Shown: one piece after another, positions 25,804 through 34,959 of the stretch
How the letters are laid out: each line of letters opens with the position of its first letter
How positions within the stretch are numbered: position 1 is the stretch's first letter
Assembly (NCBI RefSeq): GCF_900086725.1
Contig: NZ_LT574836.1
Coordinates: forward strand, 124,001 to 188,000
Direction: 5' to 3'
Length of the DNA: 64,000 nucleotides
DNA from: Bariatricus massiliensis
Lineage (GTDB): Bacteria > Bacillota > Clostridia > Lachnospirales > Lachnospiraceae
The notes under the pieces: model-generated
Databases searched by the model: none
The model's input: the letters and a program-made list of their open reading frames with translations, nothing else
Told to the model about the DNA's origin: nothing
Program-made: the position numbers and the translations under genes

Positions 25804-27288
25804 ATGAAGGTTAATAAGAAGGCAAAAGAGGTTATTCAATTAGTATTGCTTATACTGGGGGGGGCAGTAACAATAACGGGAGGAACAACTGGTAATTTAG
25901 ATGTCATGTCATCAGGAGTGATTATTCTTTGGCTTGATAATGTTTGGTATGCAGCTATGGATTTTCAGAAAAGATTTCACTTTTTTGTATTTCAAATAAC
26001 CTTCTTTACTTTTTTGATGGGAAGAATGGTAGTAAATTACTTAGATGGTAAAAAATGGTGGCTTGAAGCAGAACAGGTAACAAAAAATAATGTGTTTGCA
26101 TTAACTGTAATGGCGCTATCTTTAGTTGCTATGTTGATAGGAGCATATCTGACTGAAAAGCTTTGTATTAAAAGTAATAAAGCAATAAAAAAGGAAAAAG
26201 AAAAAAAAGCTCAGTTTAAAAAAAATTTACAGTCCGTTGCATTGTTGATGTTTTTTGTTACAATGATATTTTTTGCTATACAGGAAGGCGAAAAATTAAT
26301 TTATATGGCGGGAAAATCATATTTAGATTACTATACCGGATTTCATAGTCAACTTCCGGGAATTGTATATACTATCGCATCATTTATGAAATATAGCTTG
26401 TGCATTTATTTAGCAACTATGCCATATAAAAAAAGAACAATTATCCCGTTGGTGTTGTACGAGTTTTCTGCTATACCATCTTTATTAGTAGGAATGCGCA
26501 ATCCATTCATACAAAACGCATTGTTTATTTTGGCCTATTATGTATTAAGAAATGTAATTGATAATAAAGAGAAATGGATTGGAAAAATTGAAAAGATTAT
26601 TTTAGTGGTTGGAATTCCTTCAACATTAATTTTCATGACTGCATTTGCATTCATACGTTCAGGGGCTTCTGTAAGAAATGCCAATCCGTTTAAACTTTTA
26701 CTCGGATTTTTTGAGGGACAGGGGGTTACAATAAATGTTTTGAGCAGAGGATATGGTTATTGTTTGAATTTGCCAGAAAGAGATTTTAGAAATTATACCT
26801 TTGGTGGAATCATTGATTATTTTGTTCATGGGACGGTTGGGCAGCGTTTGTTTGGTACATCTCCGTTGCCCGATGGGAATTGCTATACAAATGGCAGATT
26901 AAGCAATAATCTAGCACATAATCTTTCCTATACGGTTATGCAGGATAATTATCTCAAGGGACAAGGGTTGGGATCCAGTTATTTACTGGAAAATTACATT
27001 GATTTCGGATATATTGGCGTTGCAGTCTTTAGCTTAGTATTAGGAGGGATTCTTATTTATTTTATGAGGGGAATTAAATATAATAATCTTCTAAATATTA
27101 TAATTATGGTTTCTCTTACAGGGATTTTTTATATACCCCGGGCCGAGGCAACAGGGTGGCTCACTTTTATAGTTACAATTCAGTTTTGGGCGTGTACTGT
27201 TGGATGTTATGTAGGGGCATGGATTATAGAAAATAATCAATGGATATATGTCTTATTTAAAAAATTAAGGTTGTTTCCTAAAGAATAG
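25804..27288 (+). CDS. Oligosaccharide repeat unit polymerase, Wzy-like
   Basis: A 494-residue membrane protein with about 12 helices. The segment VGMRNPFIQNALFILAYYVLRN and the later loop with DNYLKGQGLGSSYLLENYIDFGYIGVAVFSLVLG match the O-ag_pol_Wzy / repeat-unit polymerase pattern. It likely joins flipped repeat units on the outer face. A G8 tract (25857-25864) falls at codons 18-21. Last gene of the first polysaccharide block; a 326-base gap with gene remains follows. Confidence 0.82.
   Translation: MKVNKKAKEVIQLVLLILGGAVTITGGTTGNLDVMSSGVIILWLDNVWYAAMDFQKRFHFFVFQITFFTFLMGRMVVNYLDGKKWWLEAEQVTKNNVFALTVMALSLVAMLIGAYLTEKLCIKSNKAIKKEKEKKAQFKKNLQSVALLMFFVTMIFFAIQEGEKLIYMAGKSYLDYYTGFHSQLPGIVYTIASFMKYSLCIYLATMPYKKRTIIPLVLYEFSAIPSLLVGMRNPFIQNALFILAYYVLRNVIDNKEKWIGKIEKIILVVGIPSTLIFMTAFAFIRSGASVRNANPFKLLLGFFEGQGVTINVLSRGYGYCLNLPERDFRNYTFGGIIDYFVHGTVGQRLFGTSPLPDGNCYTNGRLSNNLAHNLSYTVMQDNYLKGQGLGSSYLLENYIDFGYIGVAVFSLVLGGILIYFMRGIKYNNLLNIIIMVSLTGIFYIPRAEATGWLTFIVTIQFWACTVGCYVGAWIIENNQWIYVLFKKLRLFPKE
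25857..25864 (+). repeat. G8 homopolymer near the start of the polymerase gene
   Basis: Eight consecutive G residues spanning codons 18-21 (CTG GGG GGG GCA). A slip would truncate the polymerase after about 20 residues. Shorter than the G10 tract at 9564, so a weaker phase-variation candidate. Confidence 0.4.
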
Positions 27289-27320
27289 TTAATGCATTAT
27301 TGTTTAGCAGAAAGGGAAGT

Positions 27321-27427
27321 ATGAAAAAAGAAATTTGAATGTGGATTTAATTCGGTATGTTACAGTGTTTTCTGCTATTTCTGCATATATTTCCTTAATA
27401 GTATCTTTTATAATACATTATTATTAG
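27321..27427 (+). pseudogene. Remnant of an acyltransferase-3-like gene (5' fragment, frameshifted)
   Basis: ATGAAAAAAG opens a frame that stops after five codons. Inserting one A in the A run gives a start MKKRNLN and then VDLIRYVTVFSAISAYIS, resembling the N-terminus of OafA-like acyltransferases, before a TAG at 27425. A good ribosome site (AAAGGGA) precedes it. The rest of the 27289-27614 gap is very AT-rich and only contains a short open stretch (about 27478-27550) of unknown origin. Identification rests on about 30 residues. Confidence 0.4.
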
Positions 27428-27614
27428 GAAGATGATAAAATACAATTTTGATCATGTTGCTATTTGCGATTCTAAAAACTAAATTTAGATAAAATACCTA
27501 AAAATGCGGAAAAGATTATTACTATAGTATTTGAATGTATTAAACCATAATACAAAAATATAAAAGAAAGGAAAGTGTGATAATTTCGTTGAGCAATTGT
27601 CATACAACATTAAA

Positions 27615-28763
27615 ATGAAAATTTTGGTTATACCATCGTGGTATCCAAGTGAAAAATATCCCAATAATGGTGTTTTTTTTAAAGAACAAGTAAAAGCGTT
27701 GAAAAAACAGGGAATAGATATAACAGTTTTGTGTATAAATATACCTTATAGAAAAACACCAAAAGAGTTTCCTTACTTTAAACTTTGTCATTGTGTTGAA
27801 GAAGGTATAGAGGTGTATCGCTTTTGCTTACCACCAGTAGGAATCAGACATTTTTCTAATATATATTATTTTTTGCTGAGAAAAATAGCAATATATTTAT
27901 ATAAACGAGAATTGCAGAACAAAGGGTTTGATCTTATTCATGCACATTCATTCATTAGTGGTGGTTATATTGCAATCCAGCTAAAACAAAAATTTGGTTG
28001 TAAATGTGTAATAACTGAGCACAGTTCAAAGATATTATTGCATCAATTAAATGATTATGAAGAATCTATTCTTAAAAAGTGTGTTGAGAACAGTGATATT
28101 TTTATTTCTGTTTCAAATAATCTAAAAAAAGCAATTGAAAATATTACTGGTGAGAAAAAGAAAATTTTGGTAATACCTAACATGGTAAATTGCATTTTTT
28201 CTTTTAAAGAGAAAATGCAAAAGGATTTCATATTTGCCAGTGTAGGAAATTTGATACCATTAAAACAGATGAATTATTTGGTGGAAGCATTTTCAGAAGC
28301 ATTTAAAAACCAAAAAAATGTTTTACTGTATATTGCTGGAGATGGTCCAGAACGAGATAGATTGAACCAATTAATAGTCAAATATCAAATGCAAAAACAA
28401 ATTCTCCTCTTAGGGGAGATATCAAGAAAAGAGGTAGTGAGATTATTGCAAAGAAGTAAAGTGATGGTCTTACTAAGTAAGGTGGAAACATTTGGAATTG
28501 CTTATATTGAAGCGCTGGCTACAGGGAATGTTATATTAGGTAGTAATAATGGTGGGATAAATGATATTGTTAATAAAGATAATGGTGTAATTTTGGACAG
28601 TTTAGATATTGAAAGTATAGTTAGGGGGCTTAAAAAGATATATGTAAACTATGATTTATATAATCCGAAGGAAATAAGTATGTTATGTAAAGAAAATTAT
28701 GGCTCAGAAAAAATTTGTTCACAATTACGATGCGAATATGAGAAACTGATTAACGAAAAATAG
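27615..28763 (+). CDS. Glycosyltransferase family 4 (WcaL-like)
   Basis: A GT4 enzyme of about 382 residues: KILVIPSWYPSEKYPNNGVFFKEQ at the start, LIHAHSFISGGYIA, the donor-domain start FASVGNLIPLKQMNYLVEAF, YIAGDGPERDRL, and the E-x7-E region SKVETFGIAYIEALATGN. The frame also extends to TTG 27597, but the only good ribosome site (GAAAGGAAAG at 27569) is over 20 bases away from either start, so the start is uncertain. It opens the second polysaccharide block. Confidence 0.85.
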   Translation: MKILVIPSWYPSEKYPNNGVFFKEQVKALKKQGIDITVLCINIPYRKTPKEFPYFKLCHCVEEGIEVYRFCLPPVGIRHFSNIYYFLLRKIAIYLYKRELQNKGFDLIHAHSFISGGYIAIQLKQKFGCKCVITEHSSKILLHQLNDYEESILKKCVENSDIFISVSNNLKKAIENITGEKKKILVIPNMVNCIFSFKEKMQKDFIFASVGNLIPLKQMNYLVEAFSEAFKNQKNVLLYIAGDGPERDRLNQLIVKYQMQKQILLLGEISRKEVVRLLQRSKVMVLLSKVETFGIAYIEALATGNVILGSNNGGINDIVNKDNGVILDSLDIESIVRGLKKIYVNYDLYNPKEISMLCKENYGSEKICSQLRCEYEKLINEK

Positions 28764-28777
28764 GGAGATAGTAAAAT

Positions 28778-30217
28778 ATGACTTTTACAAGTATAGTATT
28801 TTTATTTGTTTTTTTACCTATAACTCTTATGATATATTATTTTTTTTATGCACTAGAAGCGCATTGGAGAATGTTAAAAAAATTTCGGTTACTAGATTGT
28901 ATATTAGTAATACTAAGCTTGTTCTTTTACAGTTGGGCGTGCTTTGATGATGTGTTTAAGTTAATCGTCTATGTAATAATAGTTTGGGGAGCTGGTATTT
29001 GTTTACATAAAGTAAAAGCAAAGAAAAAATTGCCGACTATTATGTCTGTGATTGCATTAATTGCCGTGCTATTTTATTTTAAGTATTATAACTTTTTTAT
29101 AGAAATTTGGAATAATCTGTTAGCCACTGGTGTGAAGGAAAAAAATATTCTAGCCCCATTAGGAGTGTCTTTTATTGTGTTTTCCACAATTTCATATATT
29201 GTGGACATTTATAGAGGGGAAGCTGAGGCAGGGAATATTCTGGACACAGCATTGTATCTAACTTTTTTCCCCAAAGTGATTTCGGGACCTATTATGCTTT
29301 ATAAAGATTTTAAATTTCAGAATCGTGACAGGATAATAAATTTAGAAAAATTTGTATATGGTATCAATCGAATTATTATTGGTTTAGCTAAAAAAGTAAT
29401 TTTAGCAGATACATTTGGTATATTAGTTGAGACTATTCAAGCAGATTCCGTTTATGGAATTGATGTTCTGACTGCATGGGGAGGCGCGTTGCTGTATATG
29501 TTTCAAATATACTATGATTTTTCAGGATATTCGGATATTGCCATAGGACTTGGTAATATGTTTGGCTTTCGAATTAAGGAAAATTTTAACTTTCCGTATA
29601 TATCAAGTTCAATAACTGAATTTTGGAGAAGATGGCATATTTCGTTGGGAACATGGTTTCGAGAATATCTCTATATACCGTTAGGTGGGAATAGAAAAGG
29701 TAAGATAAGAACCTTATTGAATCTATTTGTTGTATTTACAGTTACAGGTATTTGGCATGGTGCGGGATGGAATTATATTATTTGGGGAGCATTTCACGGA
29801 GTTTTTATTGTAGCGGAGCGTTGTATTAGAAATACTAGAATTTATTGTAAAATACCTAAATATATCAAATGGAGTTTTACAATGTTTATAGTCTATATTG
29901 GATGGGAAATTTTCCGACTACAAAGTTTGTCAGAAATTATAAGATATGTAAAAATTATGCTTGGCAATATTTCATTCCCAACAGTTAACTTTACGTTTGC
30001 TTATTATTTTGATTTTAGAATCCTTGTATTATTGGTTATAGCCGTATTTGGAGCTACAATTTTTTCGACAGAATGTTTTGTCAAATGCAAGAAGCAAATA
30101 GAAAAATACAATATAGCTTTTTTAGTACAGGAAATAGGAGCATTATTTTTGTTCATATTAAGTATATTATTTATGATTAATTCGACGTATAGTCCATTTC
30201 TTTACTTCCAATATTAG
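28778..30217 (+). CDS. MBOAT family O-acyltransferase (AlgI/DltB-like)
   Basis: A 479-residue polytopic protein. The membrane-bound O-acyltransferase signature is clear: FWRRWHISLGTWFREYLYIPLGGN and the catalytic His in TGIWHGAGWNYIIWGAFHG. In AlgI-type systems this protein passes acyl groups across the membrane for transfer to an extracellular polysaccharide. The following gene is AlgJ/AlgX-like, so the two probably form an O-acetylation machine for the polysaccharide. No dlt genes are near, which argues against D-alanylation of teichoic acid. Confidence 0.92.
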   Translation: MTFTSIVFLFVFLPITLMIYYFFYALEAHWRMLKKFRLLDCILVILSLFFYSWACFDDVFKLIVYVIIVWGAGICLHKVKAKKKLPTIMSVIALIAVLFYFKYYNFFIEIWNNLLATGVKEKNILAPLGVSFIVFSTISYIVDIYRGEAEAGNILDTALYLTFFPKVISGPIMLYKDFKFQNRDRIINLEKFVYGINRIIIGLAKKVILADTFGILVETIQADSVYGIDVLTAWGGALLYMFQIYYDFSGYSDIAIGLGNMFGFRIKENFNFPYISSSITEFWRRWHISLGTWFREYLYIPLGGNRKGKIRTLLNLFVVFTVTGIWHGAGWNYIIWGAFHGVFIVAERCIRNTRIYCKIPKYIKWSFTMFIVYIGWEIFRLQSLSEIIRYVKIMLGNISFPTVNFTFAYYFDFRILVLLVIAVFGATIFSTECFVKCKKQIEKYNIAFLVQEIGALFLFILSILFMINSTYSPFLYFQY

Positions 30218-30228
30218 GAGAGCACGTT

Positions 30229-31635
30229 ATGAAAAAAATAAGGATTTTGATAATTACAATATTTTGCTTTTTGCTCGTTGCACCAATGGTTTTATTTAAT
30301 TGGGAAGAAAACTCTATATCGACTATTGATAATAGAGCACTGATGAATAATCCATTTGGAAATAACTATATTCCTGAGGATGGAGAGGAGCGAGATATTA
30401 CAGAAGAGATTGAACAATATTTACAAGATCGGATAGGTTTGAGAGATCAGATGATATATGCATATACTGTATTAAATGATGCATTATTACATAATATGGT
30501 ACATCCTTCATATGAATATGGTAAAGACGGATATGTTTTTATGAAGTCTGATAGAAATAGAAAATTTGGGGACTTTGAACTGGCATATGTAGATATGCTT
30601 GAAAAAATCAATACATATTGCTCAGAAAGAAGTATTCCTTTTATTTTTGTATTAAATCCTTCAAAGATTTCTATATTGAGAAATGAATTAAAGGATGGGA
30701 TAAATTATAATAATGAGTGGTTGGAGACGTTTTTTGATGAGCTGGATAAACGTGGTATTAAATATGTTGACAATTCTGAAATTTTACAGCAAAAAATTAA
30801 CGAGGGTGAGATGGTATTTAATAAAAAGTATAATGCAGGTCACTGGAATGATTTGGGAGCGTTTTTTGGTGTAAATAATATATTGAAAGGTATGCAGGAA
30901 TCTTATCCTCAATTACACATAAATAGTAAGGAAGAATTTTTAATTAATGAGGTTTTAAATACTAGTTTACCGGTTTCTGAGTTTCCAATTCATGAGTATG
31001 AGCCGGTTTTTGAACTTAAGGATGAGGTAGAGAATAGGTCAGATTTATATAGAGATGAATTAAGTATGCACCCAGATTTTCCAACGTTTGGGTACTTTGT
31101 GAATGAAAATAGGAAGAGTGAAGAAAATCCCAAAACTTTAGTTTTTCAAGGTAGCTATATGAATGGAATGGGATATAAATTTATGATGAATAGTTTAAAT
31201 GAATATATTTATGTGCATGCCTATCAAAATGCGATAAATTTTGACTATTATTATAATATTTTTAAACCAGATTTTGTGATTTTGGAAAACGCTGAAGCTA
31301 CATTGTCGGGTAGCTTTTTCTTTCAAGAAGGGATGGAAAAAATGGAGTTGCCACCATCCTTAAAAGCATTTGAAGCGTATGTGGTAGAAGAAGATGAATT
31401 AAAAAAGGATTCTATAAATATTGAAGAGGAAAAACAGTTGGCAAATATTACCGTGAAAAATTTGGGGGATGATGTAGAGTATGCATATTTGATTATTGGC
31501 GACGAAGAATTCAGCATGGCAAAGGCAGATAACACTTATAGAGTAACGGTAGAGAAGACTAAAATAAATAAAGGGGAGATAAATGTCATTACAATTTGTA
31601 ATGGTATTAAAAAAATATATAAGTTGATAGCCTGA
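30229..31635 (+). CDS. AlgJ/AlgX-like (DHHW/SGNH-type) extracytoplasmic acetyltransferase partner
   Basis: A 468-residue protein with one N-terminal membrane anchor (about 4-22) and an outside domain of the SGNH-like AlgX/DHHW family. Visible landmarks are YVFMKSDRNRKFGD, FIFVLNPSKISIL, YNAGHWNDLGAFFGVN (HWxxxG element) and FQGSYMNGMGYKF. Partners of MBOAT proteins in this family move the acetyl group to sugar hydroxyls. The last about 80 residues form a beta-type extension. Co-transcribed with the MBOAT gene (11-nt gap). The Asp of the DxHW motif is replaced by Gly here (AGHW), so activity is not certain. Confidence 0.78.
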   Translation: MKKIRILIITIFCFLLVAPMVLFNWEENSISTIDNRALMNNPFGNNYIPEDGEERDITEEIEQYLQDRIGLRDQMIYAYTVLNDALLHNMVHPSYEYGKDGYVFMKSDRNRKFGDFELAYVDMLEKINTYCSERSIPFIFVLNPSKISILRNELKDGINYNNEWLETFFDELDKRGIKYVDNSEILQQKINEGEMVFNKKYNAGHWNDLGAFFGVNNILKGMQESYPQLHINSKEEFLINEVLNTSLPVSEFPIHEYEPVFELKDEVENRSDLYRDELSMHPDFPTFGYFVNENRKSEENPKTLVFQGSYMNGMGYKFMMNSLNEYIYVHAYQNAINFDYYYNIFKPDFVILENAEATLSGSFFFQEGMEKMELPPSLKAFEAYVVEEDELKKDSINIEEEKQLANITVKNLGDDVEYAYLIIGDEEFSMAKADNTYRVTVEKTKINKGEINVITICNGIKKIYKLIA

Positions 31636-31760
31636 GAATGTGAAAATGCCAATATGATATTTTCCCGTAAGCTATAAATGAATATAGTTTGAGGAAAAGG
31701 TGGTAATGTGGATTGTATTTATGCACAAAATCTTGTATTATAAAGCATATGGAGACCGAC

Positions 31761-32855
31761 ATGAAAAAATTATGTTTCGTAAATTATGATATGACAGTTA
31801 CAGGAGGCGTTGAGCAGGTGACTACTTCACTTGCCAATGCCTTCTGCAATGATTATGAGGTTTATATTTATGCAATATTTGGAAAAGGTAAAAAAGTACC
31901 ATATGATTGGGATAAGCGTATCATCTATAAGGCTGAGTTGACAGAAGACTGTAGAATCAGAAAACGTATAATGCAGGTGTTTACCCCTTTTAAGAAATTT
32001 GTCATAGAAAATAAGATAGATATTGTTTTCTTGATGGAAAATCATCCGGCACTTATTGTCTCACCAGTTAGGTTTTTTACAAAAGCGAAATATATATTTT
32101 GTGATCACGGGGCACTGATGAACGAATGGAAGAAAAAAGATATTACGTTGTTTCGATTTTGGGATTCACTAATTTCACATAAAGTGGTAACATTAACAGA
32201 ACAAACGCGTTTGGACTATATAAAAAAATTTCATTTAAATCCTAAAAAAATACAAAGTATATATAATTGGATTCCACAGGAAGTACTATGCGCCAGACGG
32301 CCATATGACTTGAATACAAAAGAAATAATAACAGTTGGGAGATTCAGTGAAGAAAAAGGTTATGATATGCTGGTGGAAGTTGCAAAAAAAGTATTGCCGG
32401 AATTTCCTGACTGGACATGGCATCTGTATGGGAATGGAGACACTCTTGAGAAAACAGTAAATAGGGTGAAGGAATTTAAATTGGATGCTCAAGTGATTTT
32501 TGAAGGAAATATAAAGAATGCATATCAGCACTTTCACAAGTATGCCTTTTTGGTTCTTCCTTCTTATCGGGAAGGACTACCGCTTACTTTACTGGAAGCA
32601 AAAGCATGTGGTCTTCCGATGGTAAGTTTTGATGTCACTACAGGCCCGGGAGAAATTATAGAGGATGGAAAAGATGGGTATTTGGTTGCACCATATGATT
32701 TGGAGCAAATGGCAGAGAGAATGATTGAGTTGATGGAAGATAGTGTAAGAAGGCAAAGATTTTCTGAATACACACAGAAGAACATTCAAAAATTTGAAAA
32801 AAACCAGATATATAAGCAATGGATAGAGCTGATAGAGGAGTTGTTACATGATTGA
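31761..32855 (+). CDS. Glycosyltransferase family 4
   Basis: About 364 residues with a GT4 architecture: KLCFVNYDMTVTGGVEQVTTSLA at the start, ITVGRFSEEKGYDMLVEVA, WHLYGNGDTLEKT, and the donor motif SYREGLPLTLLEAKACGLPMVSFDVTTGPGEIIEDGKDG. ATG 31761 with GGAG six bases upstream is preferred over the in-frame TTG/ATG upstream. A 125-base gap with no clear gene separates it from the AlgJ-like gene. Substrate unknown. Confidence 0.88.
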   Translation: MKKLCFVNYDMTVTGGVEQVTTSLANAFCNDYEVYIYAIFGKGKKVPYDWDKRIIYKAELTEDCRIRKRIMQVFTPFKKFVIENKIDIVFLMENHPALIVSPVRFFTKAKYIFCDHGALMNEWKKKDITLFRFWDSLISHKVVTLTEQTRLDYIKKFHLNPKKIQSIYNWIPQEVLCARRPYDLNTKEIITVGRFSEEKGYDMLVEVAKKVLPEFPDWTWHLYGNGDTLEKTVNRVKEFKLDAQVIFEGNIKNAYQHFHKYAFLVLPSYREGLPLTLLEAKACGLPMVSFDVTTGPGEIIEDGKDGYLVAPYDLEQMAERMIELMEDSVRRQRFSEYTQKNIQKFEKNQIYKQWIELIEELLHD

Positions 32856-33969
32856 AAAGGAAACAAGCATGAGGGTATTGCAGGTAGGGTTATCCTATAA
32901 TCCCGGAGGAATTGAAAGCTTTGTAATGAATTATTATCGTCAGATTTCCCGGGAGGGTGTACAATTTGATTTTGTCAGTATGTTTCCTAAGCTTGCTTAT
33001 GAGGATGAGATTCTGCAAATGGGTGGCAGAGTGTATCATACTGTAGATGCGAGAAAATATCCTTTGAAATTCAGAAAGCAGCTCATGGAGATACTGACAA
33101 ATGAAAAATATATGGCTGTACATGTAAATATGCTTTCAGCAGCAAATATTGTACCATTGATTGTAGCAAAAAAAACGGGGATTCCGAAGGTAATTGCACA
33201 TTCACATAATTCATCTTCTCCAGGAATTATACGAAATGTTCTACATTATGTGAATAAACATCTTATTCCGAGGTATGCTACCGATTATTTTGCGTGTAGT
33301 AACGTGGCAGGACAATGGCTATTTGATGAAAAGCGTCTTCAGAGTTCTGAATTTCATGTTGTGCATAATGCGCTGGATATAAAAAAATTCTTGTATTCAG
33401 AGCCAGAGAGTGTAAACATAAGAAAAGAACTTGCTATAGAGGAAAAATTTGTGATAGGGCATATTGGTAGATTTGAAGAACAAAAAAATCACAAATTTTT
33501 GCTGGAAATCTTTCATGAAGTGGTGAAGAAGCGGGATGATGCTGTACTTATATTGGTAGGGAACGGGGAACTGCTGGAAGAATCAAGAAGAGTAGTAAAG
33601 GTGTATGGAATAGAGGATAAAGTGAAGTTTCTTGGCATTCGTAATGATGTGGAAAGAATTTGGAAAGCGATAGACTTGTTCTTGTTTCCCTCCTTATTTG
33701 AAGGATTACCGATTGTTGCACTGGAAGCACAGGCTGCAGGTGTATATAGTATCTTATCGGATGCTATCACACAGGAAGTAAAAATAACAGATAATGTAAA
33801 GTTTGTATCGTTAAACAAAGGTAAAGAATACTGGGTGCAACAGATTCTGCAGTGTGCAGATTATCAACGAAACGACATGCAAAATGCTATTATTCTAGAA
33901 CAGTTTAAAAAAGCAGGATATGATATTTGTGAAGAGGCCAAGAGATTAAAGAAATACTATTTAGCTTAA
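32848..33969 (+). CDS. Glycosyltransferase family 4 (EpsF-like)
   Basis: 373 residues. The N-terminal VLQVGLSYNPGGIESFVMNYYRQI, HSHNSSSPG, IGHIGRFEEQKNHKFLLEIFHEV, LVGNGELLEES and PSLFEGLPIVALEAQAAGVYSIL are close to EpsF-type glycosyltransferases of Gram-positive exopolysaccharide loci. Two starts have good ribosome sites: ATG 32848 (GAGGAG) and ATG 32869 (AAAGGAA). The first overlaps the previous gene by 8 nt. Confidence 0.88.
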   Translation: MIEKETSMRVLQVGLSYNPGGIESFVMNYYRQISREGVQFDFVSMFPKLAYEDEILQMGGRVYHTVDARKYPLKFRKQLMEILTNEKYMAVHVNMLSAANIVPLIVAKKTGIPKVIAHSHNSSSPGIIRNVLHYVNKHLIPRYATDYFACSNVAGQWLFDEKRLQSSEFHVVHNALDIKKFLYSEPESVNIRKELAIEEKFVIGHIGRFEEQKNHKFLLEIFHEVVKKRDDAVLILVGNGELLEESRRVVKVYGIEDKVKFLGIRNDVERIWKAIDLFLFPSLFEGLPIVALEAQAAGVYSILSDAITQEVKITDNVKFVSLNKGKEYWVQQILQCADYQRNDMQNAIILEQFKKAGYDICEEAKRLKKYYLA

Positions 33970-33984
33970 ATGGAGGAGTATAAT

Positions 33985-34950
33985 ATGCCGGAGATAAGTG
34001 TAATTGTTCCAGTGTATAAAGTGGAAAAATATATTCATAAATGTATAGACTCCATTTTAGCACAGACTTTTACTGATTTTGAAGTGATTTTAGTTGATGA
34101 TGGAAGTCCGGATAGTTGTGGAGAAATTTGTGATGAATATAGCAAACAGGATATGCGCATACAGGTTATTCACAAACAGAATGGCGGATTAAGTGATGCG
34201 AGGAACGTAGGAATGCGATATGCCTCTGGGAAATATGTAATTTTTATAGATAGCGATGATTATATTGAATTGGATATGTTTGAATATATGCACAACAATA
34301 TTCAAAAATCGGATGCAGATATGGCGACTTGCGGAATCTATGAAGTTTACAGCGACAGAATCGAAGCACAAAAAGAGGAAGCAGACTTTATATGTTCAGG
34401 AGAGGAAGCATTTCGTTGCATACTTCGAGGCCATACAATTAGGGGGGAGATATGGAATAAGCTTATAAAAAAATGTTGTATTAAAAGTTTGCAGTTTCCC
34501 AAAGGAAGATTATATGAAGATATCTATTATACGGTTGATTTAATGCAAAACATTAAAAAAGTTGCTGTAGGCACAAAACCGAAATATTATTATCTGCATC
34601 GTCAGGAGAGTATTACCGGCAGGGCGTATACACCTCAGCTGTTTGATATCATAGACGGATATACCAAGAATTATCAAGTGGTAAAAAGGGTATTTCCGTC
34701 ACTCGAGAAAGAAGCGCAGTGCTTGTGGATATGGTCTAGATTTATTGTCTTGGATAAAATGCTGTTGGAGCCGGATTACCAGTCGCTGGATGGATTTAAA
34801 GATTTGGTTTTGTTTATACGCAGGCACACAATCCGGATTTTAAAAAATCCATATTTTTTGAGAGAACGTAAACTGTCATCGCTAATTTTATTGTTCAGTA
34901 TAACAGCATATCGTAAATTAGTATTTATTAGTGAGTCAAAAAAGAGATAA
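33985..34950 (+). CDS. Glycosyltransferase family 2 (EpsJ-like)
   Basis: About 321 residues of the capsule GT2 family: PEISVIVPVYKVEKYIHKCIDSILAQTF, VDDGSPDSCGEICDEY, KQNGGLSDARNVGM and FIDSDDYIELDMFEYM (DxD metal site). It lacks membrane helices. ATG 33985 is chosen over 33970 since GGAGGA stands 7 bases before it. It likely adds one residue of the second repeat unit. Confidence 0.88.
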   Translation: MPEISVIVPVYKVEKYIHKCIDSILAQTFTDFEVILVDDGSPDSCGEICDEYSKQDMRIQVIHKQNGGLSDARNVGMRYASGKYVIFIDSDDYIELDMFEYMHNNIQKSDADMATCGIYEVYSDRIEAQKEEADFICSGEEAFRCILRGHTIRGEIWNKLIKKCCIKSLQFPKGRLYEDIYYTVDLMQNIKKVAVGTKPKYYYLHRQESITGRAYTPQLFDIIDGYTKNYQVVKRVFPSLEKEAQCLWIWSRFIVLDKMLLEPDYQSLDGFKDLVLFIRRHTIRILKNPYFLRERKLSSLILLFSITAYRKLVFISESKKR

Positions 34951-34959
34951 TTGGAGTTA

